A stretch of 64,000 nucleotides of DNA from Ferruginibacter sp. (GTDB lineage: Bacteria > Bacteroidota > Bacteroidia > Chitinophagales > Chitinophagaceae): NCBI GenBank assembly GCA_019638575.1, contig JAHBTN010000006.1, positions 111,319 through 175,318 of the forward strand. Reading direction: 5' to 3'. Positions 8,022 to 16,446 of this stretch are shown in pieces. Position numbers and translations under genes: made by a program. The notes under the pieces were generated by a model. It did no database searches, had not been told where the DNA came from, and worked only from the letters and a program-made list of their open reading frames with translations. How positions within the stretch are numbered: the first letter of the stretch is position 1; every line of letters starts with the position of its first letter.

Positions 8022-8088
8022 TACCTGTACAAAGGAGTAAGTGGAATATATAATTCAACAACTTATCTCTTTTGTGCAGGTATTTTTT
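8022..8088 (+). terminator. Strong rho-independent terminator
   Basis: A long imperfect stem pairs TACCTG at 8022 with CAGGTA ending 8082, continued inward by ACAAAGGAG/CTCTTTTGT and TAAGT/ACTTA, and is followed by six T. It ends the 5455-7972 operon. Confidence 0.82.
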
Positions 8089-8162
8089 ATTTATAAACGT
8101 CTTAATTAATTTAATAAGGCCACAAACGGCATAGTAGATTATCTTAAAAAATTTTAAACAAA

Positions 8163-9791
8163 CTATACCTGAAAAACACCGGTTTTAAATTCGGCCATTT
8201 CGGGATTGTGATTGGCGGCTGCAATACCTTCGGATATATATGTACGGGTTTTACCGGGATCTATTATTTCATCAACCCAAAGCCGGGCAGCAGCGTAAAA
8301 CGGCGTGGTTTGCGAATCGTACCGGTCTATCAGTTTGTTTAAAAGATTTTTTTCATCTTCTGCAGTAATAGTTTGCCCTTTACTTTTAAGGCCCGCAATT
8401 TCAATCTGCAACATAGTTTTAGCAGCCTGTTCTCCGCCCATTACTGCAATTTTTGCAGTAGGCCATGCATAAATAAAACGGGGGTCGTAAGCCTTGCCAC
8501 ACATAGCATAGTTACCTGCACCATACGAATTGCCAACAATGATGGTAATTTTTGGAACAACAGAATTGGCAACAGCATTCACCAATTTTGCACCATCTTT
8601 TATGATGCCGTTGTGTTCGCTGCGGCTACCCACCATAAAACCTGTAACATCCTGCAAAAAAACAAGTGGTATCTTTTTTTGATTACAGTTCATGATGAAC
8701 CTTGCCGCCTTATCGGCGCTATCGTTGTATATCACGCCACCCAATTGCATTTCGCCTTTTTTGCTTTTTACAACAAGGCGTTGGTTAGCTACAATCCCCA
8801 CTGCCCATCCATCTACACGGCCATAACCGCATACAATTGTTTTACCATAATCTTCTTTAAACTGGTCAAAGCTGCCATCATCACAAATACAATTTATCAT
8901 ATCAACCATATCATAAGGCTTGGTATTACCGGCGCTCATGATACCATAAATTTCGCCATTGTTGTTTTTGGGTGCTTTGCTTTCAACCCGGTTAAAACCG
9001 GCTTTCTTTTGTTCGCCAATTTTGTTCATTATTTTTTTTACCTGGTCAAGGCATGCTTCTTCAGTTTCAAATTTATAATCGGCAATACCGCTGATGCTGT
9101 TGTGTGTATCGGCGCCACCAAGGGTTTCGCTGTCAACATCTTCACCAATAGCGGCTTTAACAAGGTACGGCCCTGCCAGGTAAATTGAGCCATTGCCTTG
9201 CACCATCAATGTTTCATCGCTCATAATAGGTAAATATGCCCCACCTGCAACACAGGCGCCCATAACGGCTGCAATTTGTGTAATGCCCATAGCGCTCATC
9301 TTTGCATTATTGCGAAAGATGCGGCCGAAATGTTCTTTATCAGGAAAAATTTCATCTTGCTTTGGAAGAAAAACACCTGCACTATCAACCAGGTAAATGA
9401 TGGGTAAATTATTTTCCATTGCAATTTCCTGCATACGTAAATTCTTTTTGCCCGTGATAGGAAACCAGGCGCCTGCTTTTACCGTTTGGTCGTTGGCAAC
9501 AATTACACATTGCCTGCCGCTTACATAACCAATACCGCTTACTGTACCGCCTGCAGGGCAGCCACCTTCTTCTGCATACATATCAAAACCGGCAAAAGCG
9601 CCAATTTCAATAAAGGTTGATTCTTTGTCAATCAAATATTCAATCCTTTGCCTTGCAGTTAGTTTGTTGCGTTCCTTTTGTTTATCGGCCGATTTTTTAC
9701 CACCGCCTTCATATATCTTTTCCAGTTGGCGCTTCACATTGCTCCAGGTCATTTTCATGGCGTCTTCATTTTTGTTGAATGCTATATCCAT
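8163..9791 (-). CDS. Acyl-CoA carboxylase beta (carboxyltransferase) subunit
   Basis: 542 residues, typical for the beta subunit of methylcrotonyl-CoA carboxylase and relatives. Two crotonase-like carboxyltransferase halves are visible: N-half with LTARQRIEYLIDKESTFIEIGAF, AVMGACVAGGAYLPIMSDE and GPYLVKAAIGEDVDSETLGGADTHN; C-half with IPLVFLQDVTGFMVGS, VPKITIIVGNSYGAGNYAMCGKAYDPRFIYAWPTAKIAVMGGEQAA. It works with a biotin-carrying alpha subunit that is not in this window. The alternatives are geranyl- or propionyl-CoA substrates; the motif set fits methylcrotonyl-CoA (leucine catabolism) best. Confidence 0.9.
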   Translation of the reverse strand: MDIAFNKNEDAMKMTWSNVKRQLEKIYEGGGKKSADKQKERNKLTARQRIEYLIDKESTFIEIGAFAGFDMYAEEGGCPAGGTVSGIGYVSGRQCVIVANDQTVKAGAWFPITGKKNLRMQEIAMENNLPIIYLVDSAGVFLPKQDEIFPDKEHFGRIFRNNAKMSAMGITQIAAVMGACVAGGAYLPIMSDETLMVQGNGSIYLAGPYLVKAAIGEDVDSETLGGADTHNSISGIADYKFETEEACLDQVKKIMNKIGEQKKAGFNRVESKAPKNNNGEIYGIMSAGNTKPYDMVDMINCICDDGSFDQFKEDYGKTIVCGYGRVDGWAVGIVANQRLVVKSKKGEMQLGGVIYNDSADKAARFIMNCNQKKIPLVFLQDVTGFMVGSRSEHNGIIKDGAKLVNAVANSVVPKITIIVGNSYGAGNYAMCGKAYDPRFIYAWPTAKIAVMGGEQAAKTMLQIEIAGLKSKGQTITAEDEKNLLNKLIDRYDSQTTPFYAAARLWVDEIIDPGKTRTYISEGIAAANHNPEMAEFKTGVFQV

Positions 9792-9919
9792 AACATTTTA
9801 TTTATTGAAACAAACAGTATCTAAATAGATATATGATAGTTTAATAACTGTTCATAATAATCTTTGAGTTTTAGTGCGTTTGTTGGTAATTTTAATAGTC
9901 TAAAATAAGTTACAAAAAT

Positions 9920-10381
9920 ATGGGTAATGAAATTAATCGCATATTAAAACAATTTGCAGAGTTGCAACATGGCAACCATTGGACAGATAATAGTTTTAAA
10001 CAAGTACTGCATGGTATAGATGCAAAAAAAGCGATGATGGCCATTGAGGGAAAAACAAACAGTATCTGGATGTTGGTATCGCATATCATTTATTGGCGTA
10101 CTTATGTGGCAAACCGGTTAACCGGCTCTAATAACCCTCCGCCATTTGCCGATTTTAATTTACCTGCAGAAACTAATTCCGAAACCTGGCACCAGGCTTT
10201 ACAGGATTTTGAATCGGTTTATCATTTACTGCGTAATGCTATCCATCATTTTAATGAAGATAATTTAGACAAGCCTTCTCCCAAAAAAGATCAAACGTTT
10301 TATGAACTCATCATTGGTTGCCTGCAGCATGATGTATACCACCTGGGGCAGATGATGCTAATAAAAAAACTTTGTGCATGA
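9920..10381 (+). CDS. DinB-family protein
   Basis: 153 residues forming the four-helix bundle of the DinB/YfiT group. Putative metal-ligand histidines sit in SIWMLVSHIIYWRTYVANRL (about residue 56) and LQHDVYHLGQMMLIKK (near the C-terminus), the usual two-site pattern. These proteins are metal-dependent enzymes or thiol transferases of mostly unknown substrate. It overlaps the N-terminal extension of the next frame, but the real start of the beta-helix gene is downstream. Confidence 0.82.
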   Translation: MGNEINRILKQFAELQHGNHWTDNSFKQVLHGIDAKKAMMAIEGKTNSIWMLVSHIIYWRTYVANRLTGSNNPPPFADFNLPAETNSETWHQALQDFESVYHLLRNAIHHFNEDNLDKPSPKKDQTFYELIIGCLQHDVYHLGQMMLIKKLCA

Positions 10382-10406
10382 TTCTTGCATCAATCAGCCA
10401 AAAGAT

Positions 10407-12023
10407 ATGGATATGATTAAAAACGCCGCCGTACCTGCGCTGCTTCCTTTTGTTTTGTTATTGTTTATCTGTTGTAAACAACAACCTGTTTTTTCTCAAA
10501 AAATAAAAGTGTACGACCTGGTTAAAGATTTTAATGCCGTGCCCGATGATAAAACAGATAACTACCAGGCTTTTGCTAAAGCGGCTGAAACCTTATCCAG
10601 GGCCGGCGGCGGGCAATTAAATATTCCAGAAGGGAAATATTATATAGCAGCTTATAAAGCAAAAGACGGGGATAAAGTTTTGCAGGTAACTGATATTACA
10701 TTTGCAAACTGTAAAAATTTAACTATTAACGGTAACAACAGCACCATAAGGGTGAACGGAAAATTTACAAGAACAAAAGATTACCAATTGAAGGGGTTAA
10801 GTTATCATTATAGTTATAACAATACCGTTTGCCCTTTTAAGTTTACAAACTGTAAAAATGTTTTGTTAAAAGATGTAACACTTTATGGCGAGGTAGATAA
10901 AATGCGAAAAGAAGATGGCGTAGTAGAAGGCCAATCGTATGGTGTTTCAATTAATGATGCAACAGATACCGATGAAAGCAGCCATATTGTTTTACAAAAC
11001 ATTACGGCACATCATTTTGCAGCTGATGGATTTTTAATACAAAGCAACGGAAAAGATATTGTGATGGATAGCTGCAGGTTGTACAACAATGCCAGGCAGG
11101 GACTTAGCATTGTTAAAGGAAAACAAATAAAAATCCTCAACTCTGTTTTTGATTCCACTGCTAATACGGGGGCTTATGGATGGCATGCGCCGGGTGCAGG
11201 CATTGATATAGAAAATGAATTTGGCCCGGGTAAGTTAAGTGATGTAGTAATAAAAAATTGCACATTCAGGCATAATAAAGGCTTTCAAATTGTAACCACC
11301 ATGGCGTCGGACAGGGTGTTAATTGATTCCTGTTTTATTGCAGATCTTTCATCAGGTTATGCTGATGCATTGAACGGGATTGGTATGTACAGTTTACATT
11401 CTACAATCTCCAATTCCATACTTTTTGCCGGCATACAAGTTGACCTCTCTGACCAGATATACAGGGGAGAAGCAGTGCAGGAAATCAAAAACAATATCAT
11501 TTACTCAGGCAACAGGGGTATTGTTAGCGCTGATTTTGCAAGGCCGGTTAACATAACCGGAAATATTTTGGTGATGCTTCCCAATCCAAAATTAGATACC
11601 TATTTCCCTTATATACAAAACCACAATGCGGTGTTTAATGACAACATCATTGTGGTACATGCCGACAGGGTTAAAAAAGATCCCAACCAGGTTACGGCCC
11701 TCATGCAAAATTGCAAAGAGGCAAAAAATAATTTTTGGTTGGTAAACGGGTATGATATGCCGGTTGAAAAACAAAAAGATTATTTTTTTATGCCTGCTGT
11801 AAACAATGTAAAAAATATAGGCACCCAGTTTTTTATGGATCGTGCTGTTGTGGCAAGAAGCAGTTTTAAAGAAAAGAAAATCATCACTGCAGCGCAGGTA
11901 AATAAAATTCTTTCTTATAAATTATTTACAGCTTACAAACAATCGGCTTACAATAAAAACTACATGGCAGAAGCAACTGCTGTTTGTAAATACACCGGGC
12001 AAATTGCAGCGGCTGCAAAATAA
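10407..12023 (+). CDS. Secreted right-handed beta-helix protein (pectate-lyase superfamily-like)
   Basis: 538 residues from ATG 10407 (an ATG at 10413 is equally possible); a longer frame from 10374 would add residues before an obvious signal peptide and overlap the DinB gene. The signal sequence ends near LLLFICCKQQPVFSQ, perhaps as a lipoprotein. The mature N-terminus KVYDLVKDFNAVPDDKTDNYQAFAKAAE is the pectate-lyase-superfamily entry motif, followed by about ten parallel-beta-helix coils (INGNNSTIRVNGKF, FTNCKNVLLKDVTLYG, SSHIVLQNITAHHFAADGF, VIKNCTFRHNKGF). It is convergent with the PL6 gene and probably acts on the same or a linked polysaccharide; lyase or glycosidase cannot be decided. 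Confidence 0.75.
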   Translation: MDMIKNAAVPALLPFVLLLFICCKQQPVFSQKIKVYDLVKDFNAVPDDKTDNYQAFAKAAETLSRAGGGQLNIPEGKYYIAAYKAKDGDKVLQVTDITFANCKNLTINGNNSTIRVNGKFTRTKDYQLKGLSYHYSYNNTVCPFKFTNCKNVLLKDVTLYGEVDKMRKEDGVVEGQSYGVSINDATDTDESSHIVLQNITAHHFAADGFLIQSNGKDIVMDSCRLYNNARQGLSIVKGKQIKILNSVFDSTANTGAYGWHAPGAGIDIENEFGPGKLSDVVIKNCTFRHNKGFQIVTTMASDRVLIDSCFIADLSSGYADALNGIGMYSLHSTISNSILFAGIQVDLSDQIYRGEAVQEIKNNIIYSGNRGIVSADFARPVNITGNILVMLPNPKLDTYFPYIQNHNAVFNDNIIVVHADRVKKDPNQVTALMQNCKEAKNNFWLVNGYDMPVEKQKDYFFMPAVNNVKNIGTQFFMDRAVVARSSFKEKKIITAAQVNKILSYKLFTAYKQSAYNKNYMAEATAVCKYTGQIAAAAK

Positions 12024-12047
12024 TAAACGCAATATTTTTTAACCTTT

Positions 12048-14291
12048 TTACAGGTTGGTAACAAATATATTTTCTGCAATTGCACCGCTGTTGGTTAGCG
12101 AATTATTTTTTTGCTGATGATCGGCTCTTACTTTATCCTCGTACAAAATTGTATTGGAGTGTGGGTTACAATTTGTAAAAATATTATCACTTACCATCGA
12201 TTCCTGAACACCGTACAGCCTTATCAATTCATAATCGTTACGGCAGTTGGTAATTTTATTATTGCTGAACAATAGTTTTGGCCCCATAGTGCTTTCATCG
12301 TTACCGCCACGGTACATGTTTAGCAGGCTGCCTACATTGTTTTCAAAATTACAGTTGCTAATCACCATCTCTTCAGTATTATAAAAACCTTTATTATCGT
12401 TTTCGTCTTTTAAACTGAAAATAGGCCCTGTTATTCTATTAAAGCTTGTATTGGTAACCGAAATAATGTTTGCAAATGAGTTTTTTTGAATGTTACAAAA
12501 AGCAATCACATCCATTCCTGTAAACTGGCAGTTGTTGATATAGATACTGAAATAATTGCAACTGCCGGCTGAATCAGTATTGATGAATTGGTTAAATGCA
12601 AGTGTATCCGTCATCAGGTTAAGGTTTTCTAAACTGAGCGTATTGCTGCCTGTTATTTCAAAAAAATTAATAAGGTTATGATCTGATGAAAAAGCAATTT
12701 GCCTGTTGGGGCCGTTGATACGGGTGTTTGCAGTTACCTGTAATGGTTTGCTAAAAAAATACCAGTTGCCTGTTAGTTCAATATCAACCTGCCCACTGCC
12801 CGATGATAAAGCTGCATACACTTCATTGGCATCTTTACATTTAAAAACTTTGGCATTGCCTGTTTCCTTTGCCACAGTTTCTTTCCAGGAGGTTCCCATT
12901 TGCGTACTGTTATTGTACAAATGCATGAAATACGAAAGATTTTCACAGCCTGCCAGTTTTGGAAATGTTTCTTTTAGCCTTGTACTTTCAAGGTTACGCA
13001 TCGCATCGGGTAAAATGTTTACCGATTTTTTTGCTACGTTAGGAAAATCGTAGCTGTCCCATTTAGATAATTTTATTTTAGTTTTTTCAAACCCCTTAAT
13101 GGTATGTACATTTTGTTTGTTGCTGATGAAATTATTGGCAAAATAAATGCTATCGGTAGGGCTGTATTGATTAAATAATACATTGCTGCCCGGGTTATAA
13201 AATACATTGTTGAAAATATAAACATTTATAGGTTGTACTGTGCGTTCTGTATCGGCGCCTTCGCCAAGGCTAACAGGGCTGCAGTTGTAAAAAGTATTGT
13301 TTGCAATTACTGCATCACGTACAGCCAGGTACCTGTGTGGCGGCGAATTAAATACACCGTTCATAATTGCCAGCGGCGATTTAAAACCCTTGCCTACGCA
13401 GTTATAAAAATAATTATTTACAATCCAGTTGCCTTCATTAATTACACGTACACCGCCAGAGCCTCTTTTACCGTTGCCCCAAAAAATATTTCCTTCTACA
13501 GTGTTGTTATTGCCATGCCGCAATACTACACTGCCCTGGCACTCTTTAAAAACATTGTTTCTTACCACGTTGCCACACGATTTGATGGAAACAATCTCAG
13601 TTTCTCCATCGCAATGTTCAAAAAAGTTATTGCTTATAACCGTATTGCTGTAAAAAGTGCAATGCTGCGATACACCAACCCTTATTATTTCTCCGCCATT
13701 GCTGCCCAGTGGTATTCTTTTACCAAAATAATTGCTGTCGATGCTATGGTTGTTTTGCCGGCTCCTGTCATCATCTAATATAACGGCAACCAATACACCC
13801 AGGTTGGTCTTATCAATAAAATTACAATGATCTACCCGGTTGTTTTTACCATAAAAGGCCACCCAGTAATTTTCTTTTTTACGGTTTGTATTGTTGAAAC
13901 TTTTTATTGTGCAATTGGTAATACGGCAGTTGTTTGCAACTATTTTTCTTTTCCTGAATTCCCATACGCTACCGGTAGATGCAAAACCATTTGTAAAAAA
14001 CAATCCTTCAACAATAATATAACTACCACCCAGCCTTAAGCTGCTTTTGCCTGTTATAGTTACCCGGCCGTTTGTCTCTGCTTTAAAAACTATCGGTTGC
14101 TTAGCATTGCCCCGGCAGCTAAGTATCATATCAAGGTTTTGCCATTCGCCGTTTTTAAGCAAGATTGTATCGCCGGGTTTTGCATCTTCATTAGCAGCCC
14201 TAAGTTCTTCTGCATTGGTAACAATAATTTTTTTTGCCTGAACTGATGAACAGCATAATAAAAGAAAAAAAATCAGTGAATGCTTTATCAT
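12048..14291 (-). CDS. Polysaccharide lyase family 6 (alginate / chondroitinase B-type lyase)
   Basis: 747 residues with a signal peptide ending about residue 19 (SSVQA-KK). The N-terminal 420 residues are a PL6 parallel beta-helix: NAEELRAANEDAKPGDTILLKNGEW, FRAY-type coil repeats, SNGGEIIRVGVSQ and, for catalysis, Lys in EIVSIKSCGN (about K237) and Arg in GSVVLRHGNNN (about R258). The 21-residue spacing equals that of the Lys/Arg pair I recall from characterised PL6 alginate lyases. A second beta-helix region follows at about 490-720, as in two-domain PL6 enzymes. It is 9 bp behind the LacI gene on the same strand, so regulator and lyase form one transcript. Confidence 0.88.
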   Translation of the reverse strand: MIKHSLIFFLLLCCSSVQAKKIIVTNAEELRAANEDAKPGDTILLKNGEWQNLDMILSCRGNAKQPIVFKAETNGRVTITGKSSLRLGGSYIIVEGLFFTNGFASTGSVWEFRKRKIVANNCRITNCTIKSFNNTNRKKENYWVAFYGKNNRVDHCNFIDKTNLGVLVAVILDDDRSRQNNHSIDSNYFGKRIPLGSNGGEIIRVGVSQHCTFYSNTVISNNFFEHCDGETEIVSIKSCGNVVRNNVFKECQGSVVLRHGNNNTVEGNIFWGNGKRGSGGVRVINEGNWIVNNYFYNCVGKGFKSPLAIMNGVFNSPPHRYLAVRDAVIANNTFYNCSPVSLGEGADTERTVQPINVYIFNNVFYNPGSNVLFNQYSPTDSIYFANNFISNKQNVHTIKGFEKTKIKLSKWDSYDFPNVAKKSVNILPDAMRNLESTRLKETFPKLAGCENLSYFMHLYNNSTQMGTSWKETVAKETGNAKVFKCKDANEVYAALSSGSGQVDIELTGNWYFFSKPLQVTANTRINGPNRQIAFSSDHNLINFFEITGSNTLSLENLNLMTDTLAFNQFINTDSAGSCNYFSIYINNCQFTGMDVIAFCNIQKNSFANIISVTNTSFNRITGPIFSLKDENDNKGFYNTEEMVISNCNFENNVGSLLNMYRGGNDESTMGPKLLFSNNKITNCRNDYELIRLYGVQESMVSDNIFTNCNPHSNTILYEDKVRADHQQKNNSLTNSGAIAENIFVTNL

Positions 14292-14300
14292 ACTATTTAT

Positions 14301-15323
14301 TTAGTGTTTAATTTTTTTTTGAGAAGATTGCCTTATGTGCAGTTTTGTTTTAAGAACTTTTTCAACATTACTCATGTCTTCCTTGTTGTGCATACATTCA
14401 ATAAAAAGTTTGGCGGTTGTTTTTCCCATTTCAAAAAAAGGTTGCTCTACACTTGAGATGGTAGGAGATACCAGGTTCAGTATGGGTTCGTCGTTAAAAC
14501 CAACAAGGCCTATATCATCGGGCATTATCAATCCTTTCTTTTTAATTGCCAGCATGGCGCCAATGGCCATGCGGTCGCTGATGGTGAAAATTGCATCGGG
14601 CCTTTTTTTCATCGATAATAACTCTTCCGTTGCAAAAAATGCATAGTCCTGGTTAAAATCGCAATGCATAATAAGGCTGGGGTCGGGTTTAATTTTATTT
14701 TTTTTCAAGGCGCTTAAATAGCCTTCCATTCTTTTGTTGCTTATATCAAGGTTTTTTGGGCCGGCCAATATGGCAATACGTTTATACCCTTGTTCTATCA
14801 AATGTTCTGTTGCCTGGAAACCACCGTCTTCATTATCTATACGTACACTTGGTGCTTTTAAATGCGGTGTAACCCTGTCGAACACTACCATCGGTATTTC
14901 TTTTTCCTGTATTTTTTTTATGTGGTCAAAATTTTTTGTTTCGCTGCTTACCGATATGATGAAACCATCCACTAAGCTTTCAAGTAACCGCCTTGTATTT
15001 AATATTTCCCTGCCAAACGATTCATTGCTTTGGCAAATCATTACGGTATATCCGGCTTCAAGTGCCACTTCATCAATTCCTCTAACCATCATCGATAAAA
15101 CATAATCAAGATTTGGTACAATCACGCCGATGGTATGTGTTTGTTTGTTGCGTAAACTAAGCGCTAACTGGTTGGGTTGGTAATTTAGTTCAGCTACAAG
15201 GTTAAGAACCGCCTGTTTGGTTTCTTTGTTTACATCCGATGCGTTACGTATAGCCCTTGATACTGTAGAAACAGAAATATTCAATTGCCTGGCTATATCT
15301 TTTATGGTAGGCGGTTTAGTCAT
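14301..15323 (-). CDS. LacI-family transcriptional regulator
   Basis: 340 residues. The N-terminal HTH (TIKDIARQLNISVSTVSRAI) and hinge helix (NYQPNQLALSLR) are canonical, followed by a periplasmic-binding-protein-like sensor domain (TIGVIVPNLDYVLSMMVRGIDEVA; PDAIFTISDRMAIGAM; VGFNDEPILNLVSPTISSVEQP). It is encoded at the junction of the uronate locus, co-transcribed with PL6 and divergent from the main run, so it probably represses both until an unsaturated uronate or KDG-like sugar binds. Tandem 12-bp palindromic sites with central CG in the intergenic region (15380-15403) are candidate operators. Confidence 0.93.
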   Translation of the reverse strand: MTKPPTIKDIARQLNISVSTVSRAIRNASDVNKETKQAVLNLVAELNYQPNQLALSLRNKQTHTIGVIVPNLDYVLSMMVRGIDEVALEAGYTVMICQSNESFGREILNTRRLLESLVDGFIISVSSETKNFDHIKKIQEKEIPMVVFDRVTPHLKAPSVRIDNEDGGFQATEHLIEQGYKRIAILAGPKNLDISNKRMEGYLSALKKNKIKPDPSLIMHCDFNQDYAFFATEELLSMKKRPDAIFTISDRMAIGAMLAIKKKGLIMPDDIGLVGFNDEPILNLVSPTISSVEQPFFEMGKTTAKLFIECMHNKEDMSNVEKVLKTKLHIRQSSQKKIKH

Positions 15324-15379
15324 TCGCTAAAAAATCTTGTAGAGGTAAAGCTAATCAATATTAAATTTTCGGGAAATCC

Positions 15380-15403
15380 GGTACCGTTACCGGCACCGTT
15401 ATC
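15380..15403. promoter_or_regulatory. Tandem LacI-type operator candidates
   Basis: Two adjacent 12-mers, GGTACCGTTACC (15380-15391) and GGCACCGTTATC (15392-15403), agree at 10 of 12 positions. The first is nearly self-complementary around a central CG, as LacI-family operators are. They lie 28 bp upstream of a -7-like box for the plus-strand run. Confidence 0.55.
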
Positions 15404-15430
15404 GGTTTAAAAATATAGAAATCGGTTAAA

Positions 15431-15438
15431 TATATTTG
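15431..15438 (+). promoter_or_regulatory. -7 promoter element candidate (TATATTTG)
   Basis: Matches TAnnTTTG and lies about 200 bp before the SDR start, just after the operator-like tandem. A clear -33 TTG at the right distance is lacking. Confidence 0.45.
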
Positions 15439-15640
15439 CATGAAGTATAAAAATATTTTAATAAAAATATAATATAATTAGAAAATTTCTAACAACCGTA
15501 AAATACCTAAACCCGTTTATTAAGGCTACTATTGTACAGTTGGTTAACGGCTTGCCATTAACGATTGCGTTTTCAATTAAAATTTTATTACCCTTTTAAA
15601 ATATAATTAAGATTTCTTAAAACTTGTAAATATTATAATC

Positions 15641-16390
15641 ATGATGAAAGGAAAAATTGCAATAGTAACCGGTGGAGCCAGGGATATTGGCAGGCAGGCT
15701 TCTTTAAAACTTGCTGCTGCCGGTGCAAAAGTTTGTGTAAACTATTTTGAAAACAAAGATCAGGCAGATGAAACCATCCGTATAATAAAAGATGCCGGTG
15801 GCGAAGCGATAGCTGTACAAGGCGATATGACAAAGGCAGCAGATGTAAAAGCAGTAGTAGATGCTTGCGTGGCAGCTTATGGAGAAACAATTCATGTGTT
15901 AGTGAATGTTGCAGGCGGATTGCTTGGCCGTAAAACATTACCCGATCTTGATGAAGCATTTTGGGATGCGGTAATGAATGTAAACCTAAAATCGGTTTAC
16001 CTGGTTACAAGGGCTGTTGTTCCGCACATGACGGCTGGTGGAAGCATTGTTAACTTTTCATCGCAGGCGGCAAGAGATGGTGGCGGCGGCGGTGCATCGG
16101 CCTATGCTGCAGCAAAAGGCGCTGTATTAACTTTTACAAGAGGAATGGCAAAAGAACTGGGGCCCAAAGGCATTCGGGTTAACTGTATTTCGCCGGGGAT
16201 GATTAATACAACATTTCACGACACATTTACTAAACCCGAGATAAGAACTAAAGTGGCAGATTCAACACCTTTAAGAAGAGAGGGCAGGGCAGATGAAGTA
16301 GGCGACCTTGTTTTATACCTGGCCGGCGATTCATCATCTTTTATAAATGGCGAAAGCGTGGAGATAAACGGCGGTACTTATTTTGTTTAA
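15641..16390 (+). CDS. SDR-family oxidoreductase, possible DEH/uronate reductase
   Basis: 249 residues of the classical short-chain dehydrogenase fold: cofactor motif TGGARDIGRQ, NVAG at the end of strand 4, catalytic Ser in VNFSSQA and YAAAK (Tyr and Lys), and the C-terminal GESVEINGGTYFV. It opens the plus-strand run of the uronate locus and is followed by a PL17-type lyase. In alginate pathways an SDR reduces 4-deoxy-L-erythro-5-hexoseulose uronate to KDG; that is the most likely job here, but the sequence alone does not exclude another uronate or ketoacid. ATG at 15644 is an equally good start. Confidence 0.8.
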   Translation: MMKGKIAIVTGGARDIGRQASLKLAAAGAKVCVNYFENKDQADETIRIIKDAGGEAIAVQGDMTKAADVKAVVDACVAAYGETIHVLVNVAGGLLGRKTLPDLDEAFWDAVMNVNLKSVYLVTRAVVPHMTAGGSIVNFSSQAARDGGGGGASAYAAAKGAVLTFTRGMAKELGPKGIRVNCISPGMINTTFHDTFTKPEIRTKVADSTPLRREGRADEVGDLVLYLAGDSSSFINGESVEINGGTYFV

Positions 16391-16446
16391 ATAATGATTG
16401 ATTGTTGCACATTGATTGCAACAAAAAAAATAAACGATTGCTAAGG

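Larger units (their letters stand above)
15324..15640. promoter_or_regulatory. Divergent control region of the uronate locus
   Basis: The 317-bp AT-rich region between lacI and the SDR gene. The part nearest lacI carries the operator-like tandem at 15380-15403, followed by a TATATTTG box at 15431-15438. About 200 bp of A/T-rich leader then runs to the SDR start. No ORF is seen. Confidence 0.65.

Noticed and set aside
8373-9188. 271-codon plus-strand ORF opposite the carboxylase gene
   Set aside because: Antisense shadow; the minus strand encodes a full-length, well-conserved carboxyltransferase.
12030-12070. Terminator between the convergent beta-helix and PL6 genes
   Set aside because: Only a 5-bp AACCT/AGGTT stem overlapping the PL6 stop is visible, too weak to call.
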